DNA of 64,000 nt from Luzula sylvatica (taxonomy: Eukaryota > Streptophyta > Magnoliopsida > Poales > Juncaceae). The DNA is taken from positions 1,498,001-1,562,000 of the forward strand of contig OX326958.1 in the NCBI GenBank assembly GCA_946800325.1. The letters are read 5' to 3'. A model generated the notes under the pieces. The model saw only the letters and a program-made list of their open reading frames with translations, had not been told where the DNA came from and searched no databases. The position numbers and the translations under genes were made by a program. How positions within the stretch are numbered: position 1 is the first letter of the stretch; every line of letters begins with the position of its first letter. Below are positions 24,199 through 35,105 of the stretch, in pieces.

Positions 24199-26214
24199 AT
24201 GGAGGGTTTGTTGGCAAATCCGGCGATTAAGATTAGGGTTTCTTCTTTGAGCTTATTCTCCTCCTCCTCCTCCTCAGAAGAACTTCTCAATCGGAAGTCC
24301 AATCCGAGATTTTTGTCAAGTTCTTTTCAGAGATCCTTGAATTTGGCTCCCTTGTCTTGCATAAACAATCGAGATCAAAAGGTTTCCTACTATTTTTTTA
24401 TTATTATTTTTTCAATTTCGCATTTTTTTAACTGTGAAATGTTTCAATCTAGTTTTTTTATGATACTTTCTACTTTGAATTTCATGTTTAGCAGAACGAT
24501 AAGAGAGACGGTTCGGCGATACTTTCGTTCGAAAACTCTGACATGATCAATTCAGACGAAGTGAGAGAATGGGAGAGTGGCAAATCCATTAACGACATCG
24601 CTGCAAAACAAGGAATCCGAATCAGGAGAAGTTGCCGCCCCAGACACCCAATTGGAACTGATCTGACGCCTCGCAACATTCTAGAAAAAATCATTTGGGA
24701 CAAAGAAGTCGAAGTCACTCAGGTATTACCTCAAATTTAATTTTAGTGTTTTAGGTTTTGTTGTTCGTGTAGTTTAAAAAAGTCGTTAAATTGAAACTGA
24801 AAAAGTCGTTAAATAAAAACCGAAAAAGTTGTTACAAGTTTCCAGATATTTACAAAAAGGTCCCCCGTTTTTATTTTCAGTACAAACAGTCGAAACCATT
24901 GGATACGGTGAAGAAGTCCATAGAGAAAATGGGTCCCACAAAAGACTTTGTCGGAGCTCTGAAGGATTCGTATCTCAGAACGGGTCAACCCGCTTTGATT
25001 GCCGAGGTTAAAAAAGCATCTCCTAGCCGAGGCGTTCTTCGCGAGAATTTCGATCCTGTTCGTAACCTAATTTTTCGTGCTTCTAAATTACAAATATTTT
25101 TTTTTTATCGTTTTGGAAATTAATAAAATTATTATAGGTTGAAGTGGCTCGTACTTATGAGAAGAACGGAGCGGCTTGCTTGAGCGTTTTGACTGACGAG
25201 AAATATTTTCAGGTATATTATTATAAATTTCACACTTTTTCCTTTTTTGACCTTTTTTTTTTTTGAATTCTTTAAACAGGGAAGCTTTGAAAATCTAGAA
25301 AAGGTGAACAAAGCAGGAATAAAGGTATAAATTATTCTCCAAATATTCCTTATTCAAATTTGGTTGGTTTATTTAATTAAAACCTTTTATTTTTAATCGC
25401 AGTGTCCTTTGCTCTGCAAAGAATTTGTGATCGACACGTGGCAAATTTATTACGCACGTGCAAAAGGTGCTGACGCGATTCTGTTAATTGCTGGCGTTTT
25501 GCCAGATCTCGACATTAAATACATGCTCAAGACTTGTCACGAGCTCGGTCTCGCAGCTCTCATCGAGGTATTACAAAACATTACAAATATCATTTATACC
25601 CTTTTATATCATTAATATATATATATATTTTTTTATTAGGTTCATGATGAAAGAGAATTTGACAGAGTTCTTAGAATCGATGGAGTCCAACTTATCGGCA
25701 TTAATAATCGCAGCCTAGGTATTATTTGTATGATTTTTTTTTAATATTATATGAACGCATTTTTAGATAAAAATTATGAATTATGAATTATATTGTAGAA
25801 ACATTTGAGGTTGATATCTCCAACACCAAGAATCTTCTCAAAGAACGTGCACGGGTGATTTCTGAAAAAGGAATTATTGTGAGTTTTTTATAAAATTAAA
25901 TTTTATTTTATTTATTCGCTTATTTATTGTTTACTTAATTAGGTTGTTGGAGAATCGGGGCTATTCAATCCAGAGGATATCAAATATGTACATGACGCAG
26001 GAGTTAAAGCTGTAAGTTAAATTAAACATACAATAATCCTATAAAATTAAGGCTTAATTTCATATTGGCCCCTAGAAAAATATAATTATGTATTTGTATG
26101 TTAATTGCGAGTTTTTCTGGAAATTTGCAGGTGTTGGTTGGAGAATCCCTCATTAAGCAAAAAGATCCAGGTCTAGCAATTAGAGGGCTTTTTGGAGTGG
26201 ATATTTCTCCATAA
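24199..26214 (+). CDS. IGPS: Indole-3-glycerol-phosphate synthase, plastid
   Basis: Ten exons are 24199-24381, 24495-24722, 24881-25057, 25138-25212, 25280-25324, 25403-25567, 25640-25718, 25799-25878, 25943-26011 and 26131-26214. They make 394 residues. The enzyme closes the indole ring of tryptophan (CdRP to indole-3-glycerol phosphate) in the plastid stroma. The first 60 or so residues are Ser-rich and basic, as in a transit peptide. The TIM-barrel core is clear: [10 protein letters not shown] near residue 180, [27 protein letters not shown] near residue 237 with the catalytic-type Lys, [23 protein letters not shown] near 312, [13 protein letters not shown] and [10 protein letters not shown]. 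The Lys, Glu and Asn positions expected at the active site are present. Exon 2 has a tandem TAG/CAG acceptor, so one extra Gln is possible. Confidence 0.96.
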
Positions 26215-27083
26215 TTTAATTTCGTTTTCGTAGCTTAATTATTTTGGAATAAGATAACATGAACACTGTTGTGTCATTTATCAGTAATAAATAAAACTTG
26301 GATGTTTAAATGTTTCTTAATCCTCTTGATTTTGGTTTTGGTTTTGAGTTCATTTTGAGAAAAAAAAAGGTTTCTATATGGAAACCACATGGCAAATTAT
26401 GAAATTAACCTTGAAATATTAATTTATTAAAAGTTTTTGCTTTCAAATAAACAAAGGTAAGAAGAAATGCACACGATAAATATTTAACTTCTAATATTTC
26501 TTTTAGTTAGTTTAGTCAAAAATTTCGGAATACAATTATCTATATTATTAGAAACGATCATAAAAAGATTGAGTTTTGGTTCATTCCAATATCTTATAAA
26601 TTATTCTTATATATATGCGAATAATTTATGATGATATTTCGATTGCACGAAAGCATTCCGGTGCGAGAGAGGAAAGTAAAGTGGATAGTGAATATAACAA
26701 AGGTATTCATTGACGATATTAAGATAAAAACAAAGGTTATGATCGCACGAGAACCGAAACGGTTCCTCAACGACAATTCTTAAGAATATAATTATTTTGG
26801 ATAGTTGTTTGTTGCTAAACAATTTTTTAAATAATATATCACTGCACACTAAAATTGTGATTTTTCTCTCATCATTATAGGCTTAAAGCAAAGTAACACA
26901 CAAAAGGAGTTTTTGTAGAGGAAGTACTCAACTTGAACTAGTGTATACTTTTGATCACATTATTTCTATGATTTCTACCAAGGGTAAAATAATTAAGGTG
27001 CATTGTTACGTTACTGATTCATTTTGAGATTGGGCAACATAATATCTATTTTATGATGATATTACCAAGGGTAAAATTGGAAC
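26215..27083. other. Downstream spacer of the IGPS gene
   Basis: aataaa-type signals occur near 26287. The rest shows no gene; short minus-strand frames around 26594-26849 have no family features. Confidence 0.4.
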
Positions 27084-27094
27084 CCTTTTAAATG

Positions 27095-27336
27095 AGTCCA
27101 ACTTGTCTGTGGCCGAGAGCATGAAGCCACATGTGGCCATGCCTGCGTGGCTTGATTTCATTGGTCAATACAATGTATTTTGCATATAAACCCCTACTTT
27201 ATATAAATTAACTATCTAGGGTTTCCGTAAAAATAGGGGTTTATATGTAAAAATATATTGTATTGACCAATGAAATCAAGCCACGCAGGCATGGCCACAT
27301 GTGGCTTCATGCTCTCGGCCACAGACAAGTTGGACT
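27095..27336. mobile_element. Hairpin MITE with near-identical 107-bp arms
   Basis: The left arm begins agtccaacttgtctgtggcc and the right arm is its reverse complement over about 107 bases, with only a few differences near the AT-rich centre. The loop is roughly 25 bases. The flanks carry the 11-bp direct repeat ccttttaaatg (27084-27094 and 27337-27347). A 9-11 bp duplication with long terminal inverted repeats suggests a Mutator-type MITE. The arm identity implies recent insertion. A transcript would fold into a near-perfect stem. Confidence 0.85.
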
Positions 27337-27347
27337 CCTTTTAAATG

Positions 27348-28439
27348 GGTCTTTACCAATTGGGCCAGTAAAAAAGGCCGGAGATTTCTAAACATACTAA
27401 TATGGGCCTCATTGTCCCTATGACTTAATATATTGTTGCTTTTGAATTTTAGTTTTGCTTTGTATAGTGGATAGTGATTTGATTATTGGGAGTAAAAGAC
27501 AATTTCCTTTGCACTGATTATATAGATTTTTTTTATAATAAGCCTTCTGAAAAGCCCAATTTGTAAAAAGCAAAAAAGAAGAAGTAAGAAACAATTTTAT
27601 ATGTTTACGAAGATTTGAACAAATTTTATAACACAACACATAACAGTTTGGATTTTTCAAATTCGACCGTATTTGTCCAATTTTGATTATATTTTTGCAC
27701 TCCAAACGCACTCCGCAAAAAAAAAAATTCAAAATATAACACAAAAGGTCTAAATCCGATCCACTCGCGTAAAAAATTTATCTTAAATGTATATCATATT
27801 TACATAACAATAGCATGTGTTTGTATTTAAAAAAAAAGTATATCATACATATAAAATAATACAAGATACATCTAAAATAGTATATAAAACAAAGATATAC
27901 CATAAACGTAAAAAAATATAACATGTATTGTATTTAATAAAAAATATATAATACCTATAAAATGTACAAGATACATCAAAAAAGATACAACACATAAAAT
28001 TATATCATGCATCTAAACAAGGTATACAATCTTGGTAAGAGTCGACGGGTGTTTTGGAGTGCGACGTAGTACACAAAATCAGATCAAAACTAAAAAATCA
28101 ACTGTCACGTGTCACTGTCATATTGATGACGTACACATAGAAATACATATTTTTATATAGAATCTCAAAACATAGAAGGATGCATTCATAACAACACACA
28201 AGAGCAATATTCACTAAAATCACAGTTAATTATACTCGTGTCAAAATAGTATCTAGATTCGTGAATCATGACTAAACTCGTATAATCAATAATCTTCCCT
28301 CTTACGAGCTGTCCGGTTCGTATCCTAATTGCCTAATATAACAAAACGTACAAACCCAACAATACAAACATTAACAACGACAACGTCAACAACAACAACA
28401 ACAACAACAATAATAATAATAATAATATTGTAAATAGAC
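27348..28439. other. AT-rich spacer with AAC/AAT microsatellite
   Basis: 27780-28030 is a degenerate 'tatatcatgtat' type repeat. 28388-28427 is an (AAC)n then (AAT)n microsatellite. No gene is seen. Confidence 0.4.
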
Positions 28440-28660
28440 GTAGCCTTTTCACAATGTCCTGGAATTGATCATTATCGTGATTATATCCGCATTATTAAGG
28501 AACTCACTTCTTAAATTAAGAGAAGAAGGAATTCACCCTGATTCCAAAATCTATCTCCAATGTCCCGCGAGGTAATTAACTTAAAAAAACTCAATTTTTT
28601 TGATGCACTGGAACCGTCGGCACTGCATAAGGCAATGTATGCAGCCCGATATCATTCGCA
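28440..28660 (+). pseudogene. Possible gene relic with two coding-like fragments
   Basis: 28440-28512 reads VAFSQCPGIDHYRDYIRI and then stops; a shift of one base continues as LKLREEGIHPDSKIYLQCPAR up to a GT at 28572. Further on, 28599-28658 reads FFDALEPSALHKAMYAARYH and stops. The composition is protein-like and unlike the surrounding AT-rich DNA. There is no usable acceptor before the second piece and no start codon, so this looks like a decayed gene. I do not recognise the family. Confidence 0.35.
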
Positions 28661-29326
28661 TCGCTAGATCAGTAAGCATTTCCGAGACATTCGTCAAGGA
28701 TAACCGCGTTAATTACGTGCGGTGCCCCTATATTCTTTCTAGATGCTTTTACTCATCATATTATTCTCTATTATTCGTCCACTCATGACATTTCGTCCCC
28801 TGCCCTTCCCCTCATGTTAATATGATTGTAAATATAATTCATTATTAACTAGGGTTTACCTTCATTCTGCTTTCGACGATATTATGTACACAAAAACACA
28901 AAACATACATAATATTTTTTGAGTTTATCGGATATATATATATATATATATTATATCGTGCACATATTGAGGTTATACATAATAATTTAGTTTAAAAAAA
29001 CATACAAATCCATGCTTGGGAATTTTTTTATCGTTTACTAATAATGTAAAATTTAAAAGGAATAACTACTGTTTCTATGGATGTACAAATTTTTTGGACA
29101 ATTATAGTTTTGCATCAACTAAAATAAATTAAAATTTCATGTTTTGTAGGGTAAAATAAAATTATACATTTCTTAATTTTTTACCATAATAATTGAACTT
29201 AATAACTTCTGCTCTAACATATATTATAATGGTAAATATTATGTTTTCGTAAAACTTGCGTACTTTTGATATGGTTATATATTCGGTTGACGGAACTTAT
29301 GTGGTGAACATTTACATGATTATTGT
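28661..29326. other. AT-rich spacer
   Basis: A (TA)n tract lies at about 28932-28953. No gene is seen. Confidence 0.4.
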
Positions 29327-29915
29327 TAGGGATGTCAATGGTGTGGATATTGCCCGAACCGACCCGAACCGTATCCGAAAAAATATCCGGATTCGAAAAA
29401 AATATCCGAATCCGAGTGGATCCGGATATGGATCTGGTTGCTAATTTTAAGATCCGGAACCGGATTCGATATTCGGTTTTGGTGCGGGAACCGGATCCGT
29501 GTTCCGGATCCGGGTATTTTTAGAATCCGGATACTCGAAACTAGATTCGAGTATCCGAAATCGGATCCGGATACTCATATTATATATTATTTTTATGTAT
29601 TATATTTGATATTAGTTGAAAAATCATATACAAATTAATGATTTGTAAATGATTTAACTCACAATCGTAAAATTATGTTTAAATATAATCATATTTATCG
29701 TTCATGTCACAAATTATATATATTTATAGCTAAAAATATGATAACATAATATCCGTTTTAATATCCGAAACATAACCATATCCGTATCCGTATCCGACAA
29801 TATCCGAACCGTATCCGTATCCGTTTATTATCCGAACCGTATCCGGATCCGACAATATGGATATGGATCTGGTATGACCACTATCCGTACCGGATCCGAA
29901 CCGTTGACACCCCTA
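29327..29915. mobile_element. hAT-type MITE filled with ATCCG motifs, 589 bp
   Basis: It starts TAGGGATGTCAA and ends TTGACACCCCTA, and is flanked by the exact 8-bp duplication attattgt (29319-29326 and 29916-29923). Both arms are packed with ATCCG, CGGAT and ATCCGAACC in opposing orientation around an AT-rich middle. The 62- to 66-residue frames across it encode only this motif. Confidence 0.85.
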
Positions 29916-29997
29916 ATTATTGTCCAATTTTAAAGCTAAATTATCCATTTAATTTTATTACTTTCCAAATTTCGTCGGATAACTTGGTCCTTGTGAG

Positions 29998-30666
29998 TAG
30001 GGCTGCAACTTTAGCTCGTGGCTCGTGGCTCGCTCGAGCTCGACTCGATAATAGTTCGATAATAGCTCGCTCGATATTAACTCGAAATTAGTCGAGCCGA
30101 GCTGAGCTAGCTCGAACGCTTATCGAGCCGAGCTTGAGCCAGACTCGGCTCGCTCGAATTAAGCTCGAAAAAAATTTGAGCTCGATTTAAAAAATTAAAA
30201 TTTGTATCATAATTAATTCATATTATATATATTATTATAATTATGAAATTTTATAAAGAAAAACTTTTATCTCCTTAATAATTCTAAGTCTGGTTACAAC
30301 TCAAGTCCTAAAAGGAAAAAAAATTAACTAAGAGAGACAAATTAATAATTCAAGTCCAAGTCCTATTATTTTGTGTTTTGTGTTGTATGTTTGATTTATT
30401 ATTATTATGTTTTAAGATATTTTGGTACTTAAAATATTTTTTGTTTATTCGATTGTTACAATTTTTTTTAATTAAAATTCAAGTTGGTTTTTTAATTGAG
30501 CTACTGTTGAGCCGAGCCGAGCTAGCTCGAATTAGAACGAGCCGAGCTTGAGCTCGATTTTTTAGCTCGAACCATAATTCTAAACGAGCCGAGCCAGCTC
30601 GAGTAAGTTGCGAGCCGAGCTGGAGCTTGGCACAGCTCGCTCGAGCTCGACTCGTTTGCAGCCCTA
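29998..30666. mobile_element. hAT-type MITE filled with GCTCGA motifs, 669 bp
   Basis: It starts TAGGGCTGCAAC and ends with the inverse GTTTGCAGCCCTA pattern, and is flanked by the exact 8-bp duplication cttgtgag (29990-29997 and 30667-30674). The arms are runs of GCTCGAGC and GAGCCGAGC; the middle is AT-rich. It lies 82 bp from the ATCCG element but differs in terminal and internal sequence. The minus-strand Ala/Arg/Ser-rich frame at 30479-30733 is a product of the motif. Confidence 0.85.
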
Positions 30667-30834
30667 CTTGTGAGAAAAAGAAAGATGGAAAAATAACTCG
30701 TGTGGAAAATAAAAAATGTATTTGATGCAACAAAATTTTACTCCCTTCATTAATTGGGAGATTATATGGTTTAGACTTTTTTTGTTTAACTCACATGATG
30801 AATTATGTCAAGTTCTTGATAACTTTATCAATCA

Positions 30835-31594
30835 CTAGCTTTATCCCCGCGCAATTGCGCGGGATGTTTTTTTATATAATTATTTAAATAGAATTAACGC
30901 ATGTGCGAATTAACGCGCATGCGTTTGAACTAAATTAATCTAATCATGACATATTTGCAAATATCATGATGTCAATAGATGTATGAGGTTCACGAAATTA
31001 GTCTATCACTAATATTATTTTCTAATATAATTTGTATAAATAGCATTTGCTCAGGTGCTTCTAAATTCGATTAATATAATCAGGACATATTCACAAATTT
31101 TAATATGTATGTAAAATAGGAAACAAAGACCAAATGTAAAATAAGAAAAAATGATCAAAATATAAAAAAAAACCGAAATGTAAATAAAAAGGACCAAAAT
31201 GTAAATTAAAACTAAAAAGGACCAACATATAAATAAAAAGGACCGAAATATAAATTAAAATGTAAAAAAGGACTGAAATGTAAATAAAAAAGGACCAAAA
31301 TGTTAATAAAAAGGACCAAAATATAAACTCAAATTAAAAAGGACCAAAATATAAATAAAAAGGACCAAAATGTAAATTCAAAAATGTAAAAAAGGACCGA
31401 AATATAAATAAAAGAGTATCAAAATATAAATAAAAAGGACCAAAACGTAATTTTCTAAATTAAAAAGGACCAAAATGTAAAATATTAAACTAAAAAGGAC
31501 CAAAATGTAAATTTAATAATATTTTTTTTACAAAAAAGCCCTTGATGACGTGGCCTCATGTATGAGCTCCATTTCTTCCAACTTTATACATAAA
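30835..31594 (-). mobile_element. Helitron-like element A
   Basis: Read on the minus strand, the element ends with the 18-base perfect palindrome CCCGCGCAATTGCGCGGG (30846-30863), then GATAAAG and CTAG (30835-30838) followed by T. This is the classical Helitron 3' terminus: hairpin, short spacer, CTRR, then T. The 5' part probably begins directly after the CTAG of the next element at 31595. There is no Rep/helicase, so it is non-autonomous. The interior is dominated by the GGACC array. Confidence 0.6.
31119..31515. repeat. Degenerate 'aaaaaggaccaaaatgtaaa' tandem array
   Basis: About 15 copies of a 20-30 base unit centred on ggaccaaaatgtaaat recur with A-rich spacers of variable length. The array lies inside Helitron-like element A. 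Confidence 0.8.
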
Positions 31595-32110
31595 CTAGTT
31601 TTTTCCCCGCGCAATCGCACGGGAGCCCTCGAGTTTGTCATGATTATTCGCACATTCGTGATTTGGTATATTTTTAACCCTCTAATTTTTTTTGGATATT
31701 GTAAAAAATACTCTATCTTTTCGTAAACTCCAAAAAAAAACTCTTTACCAAACTTTTATTTTAAAATACTCCTTATGGATGATATTAATTTTTTTTTTCC
31801 AAAATACCCTCCAAATCTCATATGTAATAATTAAAAGTTATTTTTGTTATTTTTTATTAATTTTAAGAAAATTCATAAACACTTCTTAACGTGTAGTGAT
31901 TTAAAAAAAATTAAATTATTACATATTTTGTTTATATAATTTTAATATTCCATTCTTTATTCATAAAAAACTAACATTAAATAATAATAAATAAACATCT
32001 TGCAAATATATTCATAGAAAATATCTATTTAAACATCTACTTTTTATTTTAGTTTTCCTTTTATGTATTTTTTAATAGTTTTATGATATTTTATTTTTAA
32101 ATATTTGCAA
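31595..32110 (-). mobile_element. Helitron-like element B, 3' part
   Basis: On the minus strand it ends with the hairpin CCCGTGCGATTGCGCGGG (31606-31623), a short A-rich spacer and CTAG (31595-31598) followed by T. The body (about 31625-32110) matches 35200-35720 in reverse complement, showing two copies of one family in opposite orientation. The 5' end is not defined. A third, weaker end of the same kind, ctag plus ccgcgcttcg, lies at 32493-32515. Confidence 0.5.
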
Positions 32111-32245
32111 GATGTTCTTTTAATAATATTGTTCAACTTATTATAATTTTATGTTAGTTTTTCAAGAAAAATAATACATAAGTCGAATATTTGTAATGAA
32201 TGAAATATTAAAATTATATAACATATAACATATAGTAATTTTTTT

Positions 32246-32335
32246 AACTTTATACATAGGAATAATATAGATATGATTGATAATTTTGTTAACTTTATAC
32301 ATAGGAATAATATAGATATGATTGATAATTTTAGC
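32246..32335. repeat. 45-bp tandem duplication
   Basis: Two copies of a 45-base unit starting 'aactttatacataggaataa' begin at 32246 and 32291, essentially identical. The rest of 32111-33300 is AT-rich without a gene. Confidence 0.85.
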
Positions 32336-33284
32336 ATATTAAGGAACTAATATTACGACATATATTATTATTATTATGGAAATATGATTTCAATGTTTGC
32401 AAGTTAGTACAAACCAACACATTTTTTAATAAAAGAAAAGATTGCTTTATAAGAAATTCTCAGTTTTACGATTTTTTGCAAGTTTATTAATACTAGAAAA
32501 TTTGTCCGCGCTTCGTTGTGAATTTTTAATGTAATTGTTTGTATTAGATAAAAGATTATGTATTTGATTATTAATTATTTTTTGTTATGTTTACAGAAAA
32601 AAAATATCATAAAACCAATATGAAAAAATTATTAAATGTGTAATTTGATATAATATCATAAATTAAATTAATGAATATCACAAAAGTATGATAATTATTA
32701 AATGCGTAAAACATGATCTAAATTAATGAAATCACAAAATAAATATGAAATCATATCATAAAATATATTAATGAATATCACAAAACAAATATGAAAACAA
32801 TATTCAATGCGTAAGCATGATAGAAATTAATGAATATCAAATCACAAAATAAATATGAAATCATACAGTAAATATGAAAACCTGATATAAGTATTAATAT
32901 AATTAAGGTAGAACATGATATAAATATCATAAAATAAATTCTTAAATGGTTAAATGGGTAAAACATAGAATAAATTAATGGATACATGATATAAATTAAT
33001 GGATATAGTCAAATTATAAAATAAAATATATTAATATGTGTGATAGAAACTCAAAGATGAGGTGACTAAATGTGAGAGCTCAAAAACATCCACTCTTTAA
33101 AGGGAGAACAATTCTTGAACCGGATGATACGAATTGCAATATGTTTCAAAAGTAAATAAAATATAAAATATAAACAGTTTTATTAAAAGGGAGAACAAGT
33201 ATTTATTAAAAGAATGAACAATCCAAATGAATACACATATCAACAGTTTTATGACTTGCCAACAAAATATCTATAATAGTCATA

Positions 33285-33635
33285 ATCGGTAAGATTGGGC
33301 CTTTATTTCCTGCTTCCACGTCGCCGGTTACTGTTCTCTCCTCTTACGCTCTTCTCCTTCGAGCAACGAAAAAACGCGGCGACGAGAAAGGCAACCACGG
33401 GCAAACCCTAGAGGCGAAGGCTGCTTTGTTGCAACCGTTGGTTATGGTCGACCCTATCGTATACCCTCCTGCTCCCCGCTCCTCTCTCTTCTCATTCGAA
33501 CGCGATGAGAAAGGCAAGAACCCTAGCGGCGAAAGCTGCTGTTTTCTCTCTCGATTCGGATGGATTCTCGGCAACCTAACCAAAATAGAAAGAGGAAACC
33601 GTCGCAGTACAGGAAAATGAAAGGAGGAAAAGCAA
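33285..33635 (+). promoter_or_regulatory. Leader and promoter-proximal region of a small gene
   Basis: A TGGGCC-type site II motif (33296-33302) is followed by GC-richer, CT-rich sequence typical of a plant 5' leader. Inside it, 33378-33425 and 33504-33542 are an imperfect duplication sharing 'gagaaaggcaa', 'aaccctag' and 'ggcgaa'. A 27-codon upstream frame starts at an ATG at 33560 (MDSRQPNQNRKRKPSQYRKM...). It ends with a TGA that overlaps the main start in ATGGGTGA. Confidence 0.45.
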
Positions 33636-34145
33636 ATGGGTGAGAAGGAATTTCGTCGCAGCACAACTCCCAAACCTAGACGAGCCAATTTCACAAAGCA
33701 CGTAAGCAAACATTACTTAAACAATTCTATATCTACTTTCGAATTAAACAAATTACTCTTGATTTGATTTTTTTTAGATGGGATATAGAGAGGGATTACT
33801 GAAAGCTGGAAAAAAGAAAATAAGAGAAAACAATGGTGATGGATTTGTGATGTGTATGTTTCTCCCTTTTTCCCTCTTTAATTTATTAGTATTTCCGCTC
33901 TCGAGTTTATGCGCTAATTAGAACCAAAGTATCAATATGAATGTAAATTCATACTGGTGTATAACTAAACTTATATAGAAAGTGTGATATAATGATGCTG
34001 AATATTTTTGATAGGTTTGTTGAGGGAGACGATAAATAATGTGAAGATGGAGAGGAGTGTTTTCGAGAGCAATTCGATCGAGAAGCAACAAGTGGGCGGA
34101 TCGCTTCATAGTCCGAATGCTACGGGTTCCGTTTCGTTTTTGTAG
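33636..34145 (+). CDS. Small basic protein, unidentified
   Basis: Three exons, 33636-33701, 33778-33853 and 34015-34145, give 90 residues. The N-terminus is basic and Pro/Arg/Lys-rich (MGEKEFRRSTTPKPRRANF), the second exon reads MGYREGLLKAGKKKIREN, and the C-terminus LLRETINNVKMERSVFE is followed by a Ser/Gly tail. I do not recognise the family. The GYREGLLKAG stretch loosely recalls glycine-spaced Yae1-type repeats, but not convincingly. Support is structural: a GC-rich leader with a site II motif, good GT-AG junctions and consistent phase. An alternative donor two bases upstream in exon 2 would change the C-terminus to a short FVEGDDK ending. The long minus-strand frame at 33344-33709 is antisense to leader and exon 1. 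Confidence 0.5.
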
Positions 34146-34320
34146 TGTCTCAATTGCTCAATATTTTTAATATATATAATTTTAAGAAAATTATTGCTTC
34201 CGTATAAGGTCACATCATCATTTTAATATGTGAGGAAGTTAACCTACTTAATTAAGTATCAAAATTTTGATTCATAATGTTTTTTAACCATTAGATTTAT
34301 AGTGAGATTTGTGTTTTTTC

Positions 34321-34822
34321 ATGATGAAAATGAAATTTTGTGCACATCACTAAATGCAAAAAATTCAATGAAAATTTAAGGGTTAAAAAATATTAAGTGC
34401 CAAAACTTAATTAAGTAGGTTAGCCTACCTCTTAATATGGTCCATTTGATTTTGATCAAAATATCCGAAATATTTGATTTTTCATTTGAACATGATTTAT
34501 ATAAACCAACTAATTTAAAAGTTATATGAATCTTGGTCCATCGTGGACAAAGTTTATTAATATTTTATATGATGACCATGAAATTTTGTGCACATCTTTA
34601 AATGCACAAATCTCAATGAAAATTTAATGGTCAAAAAATATTAAATAACCTACTTAATTAAGTAGGTTAGCCGTTCCTACCTCTTAATATGGTCCATTTG
34701 ATTTTGATCAAAATGTCCAAAATATTTGATTTTTCATTTGAACATGTTTTATATAGACCAACTAATTTAAAAATTATGTGAACCTTGGTCCGTCGTGGAC
34801 CAAGTTTTTATCAATATTTTTC
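34321..34822. repeat. 248-bp tandem duplication
   Basis: Two diverged copies begin at 34321 and 34569. Each contains 'tgaaattttgtgcacatc', 'cttaattaagtaggttag', 'atatggtccatttgattt' and 'cttggtcc..cgtggac'. The unit also has an internal palindrome around taattaagtaggtta. Confidence 0.85.
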
Positions 34823-35025
34823 TCTCAATTAAATATGAAATTTTTTCAAAAAACTCCTTAAATTTTTGGATCTTACAAAAAATCCTTAAATTTACATATG
34901 TAGTAACTGAAAAAAAAATTGTTATTTTTTTTTTAATTTTAAAAATCATAATTTTTTTGCAACATATAATAATTAAAAAATATAATAATTATATGTTATA
35001 GTTATATGATTTAAATATTTCATAC

Positions 35026-35027
<2 letters not shown>

Positions 35028-35102
<75 letters not shown>
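35028..35102. repeat. (AT)n microsatellite, about 37 units
   Basis: Pure AT dinucleotide tract. Length may vary between alleles or assemblies. Confidence 0.95.

Positions 35103-35105
<3 letters not shown>

Noticed and set aside
29256..30733. Arg/Pro-rich and Ala/Arg-rich frames
   Set aside because: They are translations of the ATCCG and GCTCGA motif arms of MITEs.
31119..31515. CRISPR-like repeat array
   Set aside because: The units are degenerate, spacing is irregular and the spacers are A-rich rather than unique; the genome is plant nuclear.
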